Positions 23,943-32,739 of a stretch of DNA of 64,000 nucleotides are shown piece after piece. Position 1 is the first letter of the stretch, and every line of letters starts with the position of its first letter. Under the pieces are notes generated by a model. That model worked only from the letters and a program-made list of their open reading frames with translations, had not been told where the DNA came from and did no database searches. This DNA comes from Alphaproteobacteria bacterium. Lineage in GTDB: Bacteria; Myxococcota_A; UBA796; CAJQPC01. A program made the translations under genes and the position numbers. The DNA lies in the NCBI GenBank assembly GCA_020632795.1, contig JACKEV010000018.1, positions 1 through 64,000 on the forward strand, given 5' to 3'.

Positions 23943-26900
23943 ATGCGCATCAACACCGGCGTGTCCTTCGATCTGATGGCCTCCGCGGGCCTGTCCCGGG
24001 TGGACGTCATCACCGAGCTGATGGAGGGGCACGAGGCCGGCTCGCCCATCGCGGGGGACGGCCGCGCCCAGCTCGTCGCGCTGCCCGGCGCGCTGACCCT
24101 GTTCAGCGTCGGCACCGACGGCCAGCTCCATGCCATCCGGGAGGCGTCCCGCGAGGAGCCGGACATGGCCTCGTCCCTGCTGCCCGCCGAGCTGCGCGCC
24201 GACACCGGCTGGAGCCAGGCGAAGCTCAACGAGGGCCTGGGGAGCCGGGTGGACGCCTTCCGGGCGCAGGGCGACGGCGCGGGGGTGGCCATGCTGCTCG
24301 CCACGAAGGACGACGCCCTCAAGGGAAGCCGGGTGCGGCTGTGCCGGAAGCTCGCCGAGGAGCCCGGCGAGAACGAGTGGCTCGACCTGGGCGGGGTGGC
24401 CGGGACGACCGTGGACACCCTGCGCTTCGTGCCCCGCACGGACAAGCCGCCGCGGGTGCTCGCCGCCGGGCGCCCGGCGAACAGCCGGCTGGCGCGGGCA
24501 TGGGTCGCCGAGCCCGGCGTCACGGAGGGCTGGACGCCCTTCGAGGTGCCCATGGACTTCGAGGAGATCCTGGACGCCCGGCCGGGGCACGCCCGCGGCC
24601 TGGGGCAGGGGCTCTACGTGCTCTACCGGGACCACGAGGGGCGCGGGCTGGTGTTCGTCTCCCAGGACCGCGTGACCGGTGGCGTGCCCGCCATCCGGCG
24701 CATCCCGACGCCGCCGAACCCCTCGGCCTTCGACCTGCTGCCCGAGCCCGTGCGGCAGGGCTACTCCGAGCTGTTCGTGGCCTGCGGCGACGCGCTGTGG
24801 ACGCTGGATTCGAAGGAGCAGCTGCCCGACGGGGGCGGGCGCCGCATCGCCACCTTGAAGGACCGGACCTTCACCGATGTGTTCGCCGCCAAGGGGGATC
24901 GCGGCGAGGTCTCGGTCTACGCCCGGGACGACGGGCGTCAGGTCCACTACCTCGCGCGCCGTCCGAGTCAAACCGACGCGCTGGGCTGGAGCCCGCTGGC
25001 CACGATGTACACGGACGCCGCGGCGGTCGCCCCGGTCCGCAGCGGCGAGCACCGGGTCAACGCGCTGTTCGTGCTCCGCCGGGCGGACAAGCGCTGCGCG
25101 GTCCTGTGGCAGGACGACGTGGAGACCGTGTGGCAGGAGAACCCGGTGATCGTACGGGATACGACCCACCAGGTGCCCATCAACGGGGTTCGAAGCCGCC
25201 TCCGCTTCTCCATGGAGGACGACCTGCCCCGGGCGATGGCCGACGTGAAGCTGTCGGCCACCTCCTGCGGGTACGTGCGGGTGAACGGGGCGCCGGTCTA
25301 CGTGGAGCAGGGGCGCAGCGTCCCGGTGAAGACCGACAGTCAGGGCGGGCTGACGCTGGAGATGACCCTGGACGACGGCGCGGCCCCGCCGCACCTCACG
25401 CTCACCGCGGACTTCCTGGACGACCAGATCGTGATCGACCCGATGGCGAACACCTTCGACCGCATGCGCGAGCAGGACGCCGACCAGGTCCTGGCGGCGA
25501 AGACCCGGGACGGCGAGCCCCTGGTGACGGGGGAGAACGCCGACAGGGGGCGCATCGACGCGGTGCTGGGGGCGTCGCGCGAGGTGCTGAAGGTCATGAC
25601 GCTGGCCTCCGCGGCGCCCGCGGGGCTCTCCGGGGCTTCGCCCGAGCGCCTTGCCGCCCAGGGGGTGCGCTTCGCGCCGGTGGGCGCCGACGCGACGACC
25701 ACCCTGGACTTGAGCGGGATCCCCGACGGCCCGCTGTGGTGCCTGGACAACACCGGGGACCAGCTCGTGCTGTTGGGGCCCGAGGAGACCGCCGCGGTCC
25801 TGGCGAGCCAGGCCGACGCCGAGGTCACCGACTTCTGGCGCTGGGTCGGCGACGCTCTGCGCACGGTCGCGGAGAGCGCCCAGAGGCTCCTCAAGGCGAC
25901 CTGCGAGAAGATCGGGCAGGGCCTGAGGTTCGTGTTCACCTTCGCGAAGCAGGTCATCCGCATCGTGGTGGAGAAGGCCGGGCAGATCGCCCAGGCCATC
26001 AACACCCTGGCGAAGCGCTACCTGGGCATCGACCTGGGAAAGCTGGTGGACTGGCTGGGGTTTGTGTTTGATTGGGGCGACATCCTCAAGACCCATGCGT
26101 TCCTGCGGGGGGCGGTGACCCGGACCTTCGGCGCCACGCGGCGCGAGGTCGTCGCGCTGGGGAAGATGCTCGACGCCGAGCTGGCGAAGCTGGAGGAGCG
26201 CGCTCGGAGCGCCCGGCCGCTGCCTCCGGAGCTGGCGAACCGGCAACTGGGCGCTCAGCATCGGGACACCCGGCGGCTGGTCAGCGGGGATCAGGGCGAG
26301 AAGGTCGACGAGTCGAGCCGCGTCTCGACGACCAACCCGGCGGTCACCTGGGGGACGCAGAAGCTGATGGAGGGCCTGACGGGCCTGGCCACGAAGCTCG
26401 GCATCCCCGAGAAGCTGCTCCAGGCCATTCATCGCCTGATCGACGGCGTCGTCAACGAGGTCGGCGGCGAGCTGAAGGCCGGCTTCGAGGACATCTTGAG
26501 GACCTTGACGACCGCGCTGCAGAGGCCGGGGATGACGCTGGGGGGTGTGGTGGCCGCGCTCGGCCCGGCGGTCGTCCAGCGCTTCGCCGCCCAGGCGCGC
26601 AAGGTGCTGGGGGTGCTGATGAACCTGCTGGGGGACGTCCTGGAGGTCATCGAGGAGGGCATGACGAAGACCCCCCTTGAGATACCGCTCCTCAGCGCGC
26701 TCTACCGGCTCATCACGGGGGGCCAGGACCTGACGCTCATCGACCTGCTGCTGCTGCCGGTCGCCATCCCGACGACCATCCTGGCCAAGCTGCTGCGGGG
26801 CGAGGCGCCCTTCAAGGGGATCACGCTCCCGGAGAAGCTGCCCCTGGGCATCGCGGGCGAGGCGCTCGACGCGGAGGGCGGGGAGATCCCCGAGGCGACC

Positions 26901-27524
26901 CGGGTGGAGCTGTCGATCTGGATGGCCGGCGTGGGGGGCTTCTTCGTGGGGGTGGTGTCCTCGGTGGTCGCATCGATCGAAGGAGCCCTCACGTTCGGGG
27001 AGGAGCCCCCGGCGCTGCTGACCGGCGTGCTCAAGGTGGTCGGCAACGTCTGCAAGTGGGTGCAGGTCGTCATCACGTTCCCCGCGCTGACCTACACCGG
27101 GCACCCGGGCGCCGAGCGCTTGTTGACCCTGATCACCTGGGGCCTGAACCTGCTGGACACCATCTTCACGTCGACGACGTACTACCTGCACAAGGCCTGG
27201 CCCAAGCTGGCGGACGCGATCGAGTGGCTGGAGGGGCTCCTGGCCCTGATCCTGAACATCCTGATGGAGCTGATCCTGACGGTGGTGCGCGCGGCGAACG
27301 CGACGAAGCCCATCGACCACGTCAACAACGTGAGCTTCCTCTGCCAGCTCATCCTGCAGTGGGGGGGGGCGGGCTGCTATCAGGCGCTCCCGGTGCTCAA
27401 GGTACCCCTGGTTCGCAAAAAGGTCTTCCTGGTGGGCGGCGCCCTGGTGATCGGCGGGGGGTTCGTGCAGGGCTTCCGGGTCTTCATCTCGGCGGTGGCC
27501 CACTACCGCCACGTCCCAGTATAG
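23943..27524 (+). CDS. Propeller-like / membrane-active large protein, cassette copy 2 (1193 aa)
   Basis: Paralogue of the 1198 aa protein along its full length: identical opening MRINTGV, propeller-like front, GPLWCLDNTGDQLVLL near residue 600, KRYLGIDLGKLVDWLGFVFD near residue 700, long helices and a hydrophobic C-terminal 250 residues (WMAGVGGFFVGVVSSVVA, LITWGLNLLDTIF, LLALILNILMELIL, VFLVGGALVIGGG). The ribosome binding site context (GACACAAT...GGAGCAG) is nearly the same as in copy 1. Variation is concentrated in surface-like loops and the tail. A membrane-targeting effector is the favoured reading, unproven. Confidence 0.78.
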   Translation: MRINTGVSFDLMASAGLSRVDVITELMEGHEAGSPIAGDGRAQLVALPGALTLFSVGTDGQLHAIREASREEPDMASSLLPAELRADTGWSQAKLNEGLGSRVDAFRAQGDGAGVAMLLATKDDALKGSRVRLCRKLAEEPGENEWLDLGGVAGTTVDTLRFVPRTDKPPRVLAAGRPANSRLARAWVAEPGVTEGWTPFEVPMDFEEILDARPGHARGLGQGLYVLYRDHEGRGLVFVSQDRVTGGVPAIRRIPTPPNPSAFDLLPEPVRQGYSELFVACGDALWTLDSKEQLPDGGGRRIATLKDRTFTDVFAAKGDRGEVSVYARDDGRQVHYLARRPSQTDALGWSPLATMYTDAAAVAPVRSGEHRVNALFVLRRADKRCAVLWQDDVETVWQENPVIVRDTTHQVPINGVRSRLRFSMEDDLPRAMADVKLSATSCGYVRVNGAPVYVEQGRSVPVKTDSQGGLTLEMTLDDGAAPPHLTLTADFLDDQIVIDPMANTFDRMREQDADQVLAAKTRDGEPLVTGENADRGRIDAVLGASREVLKVMTLASAAPAGLSGASPERLAAQGVRFAPVGADATTTLDLSGIPDGPLWCLDNTGDQLVLLGPEETAAVLASQADAEVTDFWRWVGDALRTVAESAQRLLKATCEKIGQGLRFVFTFAKQVIRIVVEKAGQIAQAINTLAKRYLGIDLGKLVDWLGFVFDWGDILKTHAFLRGAVTRTFGATRREVVALGKMLDAELAKLEERARSARPLPPELANRQLGAQHRDTRRLVSGDQGEKVDESSRVSTTNPAVTWGTQKLMEGLTGLATKLGIPEKLLQAIHRLIDGVVNEVGGELKAGFEDILRTLTTALQRPGMTLGGVVAALGPAVVQRFAAQARKVLGVLMNLLGDVLEVIEEGMTKTPLEIPLLSALYRLITGGQDLTLIDLLLLPVAIPTTILAKLLRGEAPFKGITLPEKLPLGIAGEALDAEGGEIPEATRVELSIWMAGVGGFFVGVVSSVVASIEGALTFGEEPPALLTGVLKVVGNVCKWVQVVITFPALTYTGHPGAERLLTLITWGLNLLDTIFTSTTYYLHKAWPKLADAIEWLEGLLALILNILMELILTVVRAANATKPIDHVNNVSFLCQLILQWGGAGCYQALPVLKVPLVRKKVFLVGGALVIGGGFVQGFRVFISAVAHYRHVPV

Positions 27525-27542
27525 CGAACACTGTTCGCTTTT
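27523..27542 (+). terminator. Hairpin followed by T-tract
   Basis: AGCGAACA-C-TGTTCGCT then a run of T, starting in the stop codon of the 1193 aa gene. It folds as a 7 bp stem with a 3 nt loop followed by TTTT, a good intrinsic terminator for the duplicated cassettes. It could also be a palindromic operator for the protease gene 63 bp downstream. Confidence 0.6.
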
Positions 27543-27605
27543 GGTGGGCGCGCGCCGGGCCGGCCCACCGGATAGGCTTCAGGAGGACTCTCCCCAGGCA
27601 GGCGC

Positions 27606-28325
27606 ATGTTCCAGAGCGGATGGCTACGGGTCGCGCGGCTACGCGGGGCCGACCTGCGTCTGCACTGGACGCTGCCGCTGATGGCGGTGGTGCTGGGGGG
27701 GCGGCACTTCTCGGCGGGGTTCTTCCTGGGCTTCGTGCTGCTGGTGCTCATCCACGAGCTGGGTCACGCCGCGATGGTGTGGCGCTACGGCTACGCGGTG
27801 CGCAGCATCGACGTGCATGGGCTGGGCGGCTGGTGCCGGTGGGCGGGGCGGCCCACGCAGATGGAGCGCTCGGCGGTGGCCTGGGGCGGCGTGCTGGCGC
27901 AAGGCGCGCTCTACGCGGTGACCTGGGGCTTGTTGCAGGTCTTCGGCCGCCCGCCCTGGGGCCCGGCGGTCGAGCTGGCCTACGTGTTCACCGAGACCAA
28001 CGTGTGGCTCATCGCGCTGAACCTCATCCCCATCCCCCCGCTGGACGGGGCCGAGGCCTGGCTCCTGCCCCAGCGCTGGCTGGAGCGCTACCGGGGCTAC
28101 GCCCGGCGGCAGATCGCCATCGCCCAGGCGCTGACCGAGGACGACCCGGACCGCACCGACCGGGTGCCGCTGGAGGACTTTGCAGACGAGGCGCCCATCC
28201 CCGCCGCCGAGCTGCCCCCGCCGGACCCATCCTTCGACCTGGAGGACGACGAGATCCCGGACACGGTGCGCGCCGAGGTGGACGCGATCCTGGGGGAGCT
28301 GCTGGCGGGGGAGGAGAAGGAGTAG
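27606..28325 (+). CDS. M50 (site-2 type) membrane metalloprotease
   Basis: 239 aa. Two hallmarks are present: HELGH with the hydrophobic helix FFLGFVLLVLIHELGHAAMV (about residues 40-60) and NLIPIPPLDG (about residues 139-148), which supplies the third zinc ligand. Three or four membrane segments are predicted. The C-terminal ~80 residues are acidic and cytosolic-looking. No PDZ domain is seen. M50 proteases cleave membrane-spanning regulators or clear signal peptides. It is convergent with the eCIS operon, 3 bp from the end of the DUF4157 gene. Role here unknown; regulation of the locus by intramembrane proteolysis is possible. Confidence 0.85.
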   Translation: MFQSGWLRVARLRGADLRLHWTLPLMAVVLGGRHFSAGFFLGFVLLVLIHELGHAAMVWRYGYAVRSIDVHGLGGWCRWAGRPTQMERSAVAWGGVLAQGALYAVTWGLLQVFGRPPWGPAVELAYVFTETNVWLIALNLIPIPPLDGAEAWLLPQRWLERYRGYARRQIAIAQALTEDDPDRTDRVPLEDFADEAPIPAAELPPPDPSFDLEDDEIPDTVRAEVDAILGELLAGEEKE

Positions 28326-28328
28326 GGG

Positions 28329-31300
28329 TCATGTGGCTTTCTTGGTGCCGCCCTGGGAGGGTGGCGTAGACAGCCGCTGCAGGATGGCCTTGGCGGCCTT
28401 GTCGAGCGACTTGTCGCGCTTGAAGATCTCCTGCAGTTCTGTGAGGAGCGCCTGGTCTTGCTTGATCGCCTTCAGGTCACGGTCCGTCACCTTGGCCGGA
28501 CGCTGGGCATGGGCGTCCTTGAGCGGCGGCGACACCCAACTGGCGGGCTCCTTCTGCCACTTCTTCCAGGCGCTCTCGGCCTGCTGGACCTGGTTGTGTG
28601 TCGCCTTGCCGTCGTTCTTCAGCTTCTGATAGTCAGCATACAGACTCTGACCCCTCGTCCTCCAGGCCTGGTAATCTCCGGGTTTGGGGGTCTTCTGTGG
28701 ATCAGAGCCCGCTTGGGTCATGGACAGAACATGGAACACGCTCTGCACCTTCTCCTGCTCCAACGTCGCGGCGTTGCGGAGCAGGAGCAGGTTTGTGACG
28801 TTGGCGACCGGGTCTCGCGTCGGCTCGGCTACGAAGGCGGCGATCATCAACACCGAGGCCGTATCTTCTGTGACGGACTCTGGGAACCTCTCGATGAACT
28901 CGGCTGCGGCGAGCGGTGTGACGGGGTGATCGGGGTAGCTGAATTGATTTCGGGCGATGTCGGCTGTCTTGAGTGTGGGCGCGCCGGGCTGTCCGGTGGG
29001 AGCGGAGGTCGCGGCGACCGGGGTCGGGAGCTGGTTCAGCTGGTTCCACGTTGGCTTGTCGGTCTTCTTGAAGTACTTCTTGCAGCTCGATCTCAGGGTC
29101 GTCGCTTCGGTCACGAACGCGGCGAGCTCGGCGTCTGCCGAAGGCAAGGCCTTGTCCAGGTGCTCCTGCAGCTTCTTCACCTTCTGGTCGTTCTTGGAGT
29201 GATCCGCGATGAGCTCCCTCATCGTACCGAGTTCGCTCTGTGCCTTCTGGCGCGCCTGCCCCGAGTCGGGCTGCCCGGAGCTGCGCTCCCCGACGGTGAT
29301 CTTTGCGTTGGGCCGCGACGGTGCTACGCCGGCCCTGGCCTCCTCAAGCCAGCCTTCAGCCTTCAGGTGGTAGGCTGGGACAAGAGGATCGGTGATCCGT
29401 GAGGCAGGCATGACGTAGCAGTTGATCCGCTGATCGACGAAGAACGCGACCTTGCCCAGCTTGAAGCGGTTGTCGGCGTAGGTTGGCGCCTTGCATGCGT
29501 CCCGATAGGCCCGCTGGGCGGTCGCCAGCGCGCCCAGGCGCCCCTTCACCTTCGCGGCCTCCTTCGCCACGGCCTGCAAAGGGGTCGCGAGGGCCTGGTT
29601 GATCCGGGTGATGTCCAGGAGGCGGAACTCCTTCTCCTTCTCCTTCTCCTTGGAGTCCTTCTGCTTCCCCTGCTTCTTCTTGCCGCTGGATGTCCCCTCT
29701 CCTGGCGGTGCATCTCTGGGATCAGGAGTATCGAGGCCGGTGAGGGCGTTTCCGGCCTTCAACAGGGCATTATATACAAATTTGTCGAACGCCGGGTCCT
29801 CCAGAACCAGCACCGGGTGCTCGTAGGTGTAGTCAGGCTCGTAGTTGTTGGGCGCGATCCGGATCGTGAAGTCGATGTCCCCGTCCTTGCGGTCCTTCGC
29901 CACAGGTAGGAACAGCACCTTCATCCGGATGGGCTTCTTGAGCGTGCTCGATGCCTCCTTCTCCAGCGCCTTCGCCCGCGTCTGCATCGCCTTGCGGGCC
30001 TTCGCGTAGGTGGATTCCTTGCTGGCGGCCTCCTTCAGGGCCTTCGCGGCGGCGTCCGCCACCTGCTTGTGGTGGCCCTTGCCCACCGGCGGCTTGATCG
30101 GCTTGGCCTTGCCCTTCGACTTCGCGCCCTTGGCCACGCCGCGGGCGGGCGGCGGCTTCCCGCCGTGGCGCACCGCGGCCTTCATGTGCGCCCGCACGGT
30201 CCTGCCGTCGGCGGTCCGCGCCTTGGGGTCAGCCGTGCCCCCACCCCTGGCCGCGTCCCTGGCCATCTTGGACTTCGCCGGCGTCGCCGGCCCGGTCTTG
30301 CCGACCGGCGCTCCCTTGCCCTTGGGCTTGGGCACCGGGCTGGCCTTGGTGTTCTTCTCCTTCCAGCGGGCAGGCTGCCGGTCCTTCTTCCCGCCCCCGC
30401 CGGCCTTCGTCTTGTCGTGGTAGAGGTCCGACATGAACTTGTCGGCTGAGAAGGTCGACTTCTTGAAGGTGAGCTTGGGGGCGGTCTTCGCGCCGAAGAC
30501 GTGCTCGATCTCCGCCTTGACCCCGAAGGAGCCGGGCAGCGGCCAGGTCTTGCCGCCCAGCGGCCAGGTCCAGCGCTTGTCGGGCACGGGGGACCACCAC
30601 GGGGCGTCCACCTCGACGAACACGTCCCCGGACAGCTCGAAGAAGGGCTGGGCGCCGACGTCCAGCTCGCCCTTGATGAAGAACTCGCCCTTCTTGTCCT
30701 CGCCCTTCCTGCCCTGCTTCTCGCGGTAGCCCACCAGGGGGGTGGCGTCGGCGTACGCCTTGATGCCCGCCGTGGCGTTCACCGCGCCGCCCGCCTTGAT
30801 GTCGTGGGCCAGGATGCGCACGCCCACGCCAGCCTCGCCCCGCAGCTTCAGCCCGGCCGCCGCCGAGACGTTCAGGCTGCCCTTGATGTTGAAGTGGCGC
30901 TGCACCTCGGGATCGGTGGAGTACTTGCCCGCGATGGCGATGTTGTAGAACTTCGCCGGCCCCAGCGCGGCGAAGGCCTCCACGCCGACGTTGCCGAAGA
31001 TGAAGACGTTGCCCACCACCGGGATGCCGTAGATGACGCGGGCCTCGGCCTTGAACAGCTTCTCGTTGTAGTCCTTCTGCGGGAAGAGGATGATCTCCTT
31101 CTGCGGCGTGATCTCCCCGATGACGGTGAGGTGGCCGGTGGGCCCCACGATGACCTGGGCCTTTCCGCTGAGCCACTCGCTCATCTGCACGCTCAGCTCG
31201 CCCTCGCCGAACACTGCGTACTGCGGCTTCGCGGGCTTCCTGCCCTTGGCCTCCTTCCTGGGCGCCTTGGGGGGGAGGCCCTTCTTGTCGGCTTCCAGCT

Positions 31301-32732
31301 TCTTCGCCCGCCCCTTCTCCATGATGTGCAGGGTGAGTGTGCCGGAGAGCTTCTCGCCTTGGACGGTGATCCGGCCCTCGCCCTCCAGCATCCTGCCGTC
31401 CCAGCTCACCGTGATTTCGCCGGAGAGGCTCTTGGAGAGCTTGACCCCCAGGCCCACCTTGCCGGTGGTCCGGCCCTTGGGGTCCCGGGCCAGCTCCAGA
31501 CGGCCGGACTCCAGCCCGGGGATCTGCACCTCGATCGCGCCCTTGAAGGTGACAAGCGCGTTGCCGATGCCCAGGTCCAGGGTCCCGGAGAAGGCGCCCA
31601 GGTTTACGCCCATCCCGGTGAAGCTGACGTTCAGCGCGCCGCCCTTCAGCTCGTTCGTCAGCTCGGGCATGTTGGGGACGGTGAAGCCCGCCATGCCGAT
31701 GAGATCGGGGTACTTGCGGATCGCCTCCTGGAGGCTCTTGGGCCTGGCGACCCGCTTTGGGGGGCCCAACCCCACGTAGCCCTCCACCCGCCGGGCGCTG
31801 TCGGTCTTGAGCACGAGCTGGGGGCGCCGATGGCCGGGCAGGGACCTGAGCAACGCATGGGTGAAGGGGATGGCCTGGGGCTTGTTGAGGGCGTACCGGC
31901 CATCGCCGACGCGGCGCACGATGACGGTGCCGCGGGCCATGTTCCCGAAGCGGACCGGTACCGGGGCCTCGCCTTCGGCGTCCAGGGTCGCGCGCAGGGC
32001 CTCGGGCGGGGCCAGCGGGCGGGGGTTGCCCATCAGCTCCAGCGGGGGGACGGTCGCCGCAGCGGGCGCCTTCGTCGGCTCAGCCTTGCGCTGCACGCCG
32101 CGCGTCCCCCCGCGCTGCTGCACCACATGGGCCAGCTCGTGGGCGAGCAGATCCTGGCCGCCCCTGGTGTCCGGGGCGTAGCGCCCGGCGCTGAAGAAGA
32201 TGTCCCGCCCGTGGGTGAAGGCCTGGGCGTTCAAGGAGCGGCTGAGCTGGTGGGCGGCGGGGCCGGTGTGGACGCGGACGTCGGCCAGGCTGGCGCCGAA
32301 GCGGGGCTCCCAGGCTGCCCGGAGCGCGGGCGGGAGCGGGGTTCCCTGGCCCTCGGCGCTGCGCAGGGTCGCCGGGGCAGGCGCGGCGGGCTCGGGAGCC
32401 GTTCGGCGCTGCCCCCCGGCCCCCCCCAGCCGCGAGATCGGCGGCGCGCTCCCCCCCTCAACCACCCGCTGGGCCACGGCGTCGGCCTCGCGCTCGAAGG
32501 CGTCGTCCGCCGGCCGCACGTCGAGCTTCGCCTGGAGGGTCTCGGGCGCCTCGGGCTCCTGGGCGGGGCGGCGCTGGACCGCGCTCTCCGGCTCTTCAGG
32601 CTCCTGCGCCGGCCGCCGCTGCAGGAACCGCGGCATCCCGGCCCGCGTCCCCGGCGCCGCCTGGCGCTGGACCGCCGTCCGCCGAGGGGTCTCGGTCGCG
32701 TGGGCGGCTGTGCGGGTGAGCGGAGCGTGCAC
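28329..32732 (-). CDS. DUF4157-containing eCIS-associated protein, probable cargo (1467 aa)
   Basis: GTG start 7 bp after the ATPase stop. Residues 1-75 are arginine/proline-rich with a repeated QRRPAQEPE unit. Residues about 80-215 match DUF4157, including RVHTGPAAHQLS and HELAHVVQQRGG with the HExxH at residues 198-202. The middle (about 340-760) is beta-rich with glycine-patterned strands (GGALNVSFTGMGV, LNVSAAAGLKLRGEAGVG), then a lysine/proline-rich linker (about 790-900) and a helical, lysine-rich C-terminus. DUF4157 is known to mark proteins of extracellular contractile injection systems, often toxins. The last gene of the eCIS operon is a usual position. The C-terminal activity is not recognised. 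Confidence 0.85.
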   Translation of the reverse strand: MHAPLTRTAAHATETPRRTAVQRQAAPGTRAGMPRFLQRRPAQEPEEPESAVQRRPAQEPEAPETLQAKLDVRPADDAFEREADAVAQRVVEGGSAPPISRLGGAGGQRRTAPEPAAPAPATLRSAEGQGTPLPPALRAAWEPRFGASLADVRVHTGPAAHQLSRSLNAQAFTHGRDIFFSAGRYAPDTRGGQDLLAHELAHVVQQRGGTRGVQRKAEPTKAPAAATVPPLELMGNPRPLAPPEALRATLDAEGEAPVPVRFGNMARGTVIVRRVGDGRYALNKPQAIPFTHALLRSLPGHRRPQLVLKTDSARRVEGYVGLGPPKRVARPKSLQEAIRKYPDLIGMAGFTVPNMPELTNELKGGALNVSFTGMGVNLGAFSGTLDLGIGNALVTFKGAIEVQIPGLESGRLELARDPKGRTTGKVGLGVKLSKSLSGEITVSWDGRMLEGEGRITVQGEKLSGTLTLHIMEKGRAKKLEADKKGLPPKAPRKEAKGRKPAKPQYAVFGEGELSVQMSEWLSGKAQVIVGPTGHLTVIGEITPQKEIILFPQKDYNEKLFKAEARVIYGIPVVGNVFIFGNVGVEAFAALGPAKFYNIAIAGKYSTDPEVQRHFNIKGSLNVSAAAGLKLRGEAGVGVRILAHDIKAGGAVNATAGIKAYADATPLVGYREKQGRKGEDKKGEFFIKGELDVGAQPFFELSGDVFVEVDAPWWSPVPDKRWTWPLGGKTWPLPGSFGVKAEIEHVFGAKTAPKLTFKKSTFSADKFMSDLYHDKTKAGGGGKKDRQPARWKEKNTKASPVPKPKGKGAPVGKTGPATPAKSKMARDAARGGGTADPKARTADGRTVRAHMKAAVRHGGKPPPARGVAKGAKSKGKAKPIKPPVGKGHHKQVADAAAKALKEAASKESTYAKARKAMQTRAKALEKEASSTLKKPIRMKVLFLPVAKDRKDGDIDFTIRIAPNNYEPDYTYEHPVLVLEDPAFDKFVYNALLKAGNALTGLDTPDPRDAPPGEGTSSGKKKQGKQKDSKEKEKEKEFRLLDITRINQALATPLQAVAKEAAKVKGRLGALATAQRAYRDACKAPTYADNRFKLGKVAFFVDQRINCYVMPASRITDPLVPAYHLKAEGWLEEARAGVAPSRPNAKITVGERSSGQPDSGQARQKAQSELGTMRELIADHSKNDQKVKKLQEHLDKALPSADAELAAFVTEATTLRSSCKKYFKKTDKPTWNQLNQLPTPVAATSAPTGQPGAPTLKTADIARNQFSYPDHPVTPLAAAEFIERFPESVTEDTASVLMIAAFVAEPTRDPVANVTNLLLLRNAATLEQEKVQSVFHVLSMTQAGSDPQKTPKPGDYQAWRTRGQSLYADYQKLKNDGKATHNQVQQAESAWKKWQKEPASWVSPPLKDAHAQRPAKVTDRDLKAIKQDQALLTELQEIFKRDKSLDKAAKAILQRLSTPPSQGGTKKAT

Positions 32733-32739
32733 CGTCGGT

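Noticed and set aside
22302..27512. Very long open frame (about 1700 codons) on the minus strand
   Set aside because: It lies antisense to the 517 and 1193 aa genes, has an arginine/histidine/glycine-biased product without known motifs, and mirrors their codon bias; it is a shadow typical of GC-rich DNA.
27523..27539. Possible LexA/SOS box
   Set aside because: The half-sites CGAAC and GTTCG are present but the spacing is one base too short for the Gram-positive type box, and the dyad sits in a stop codon followed by T residues, which fits a terminator better.
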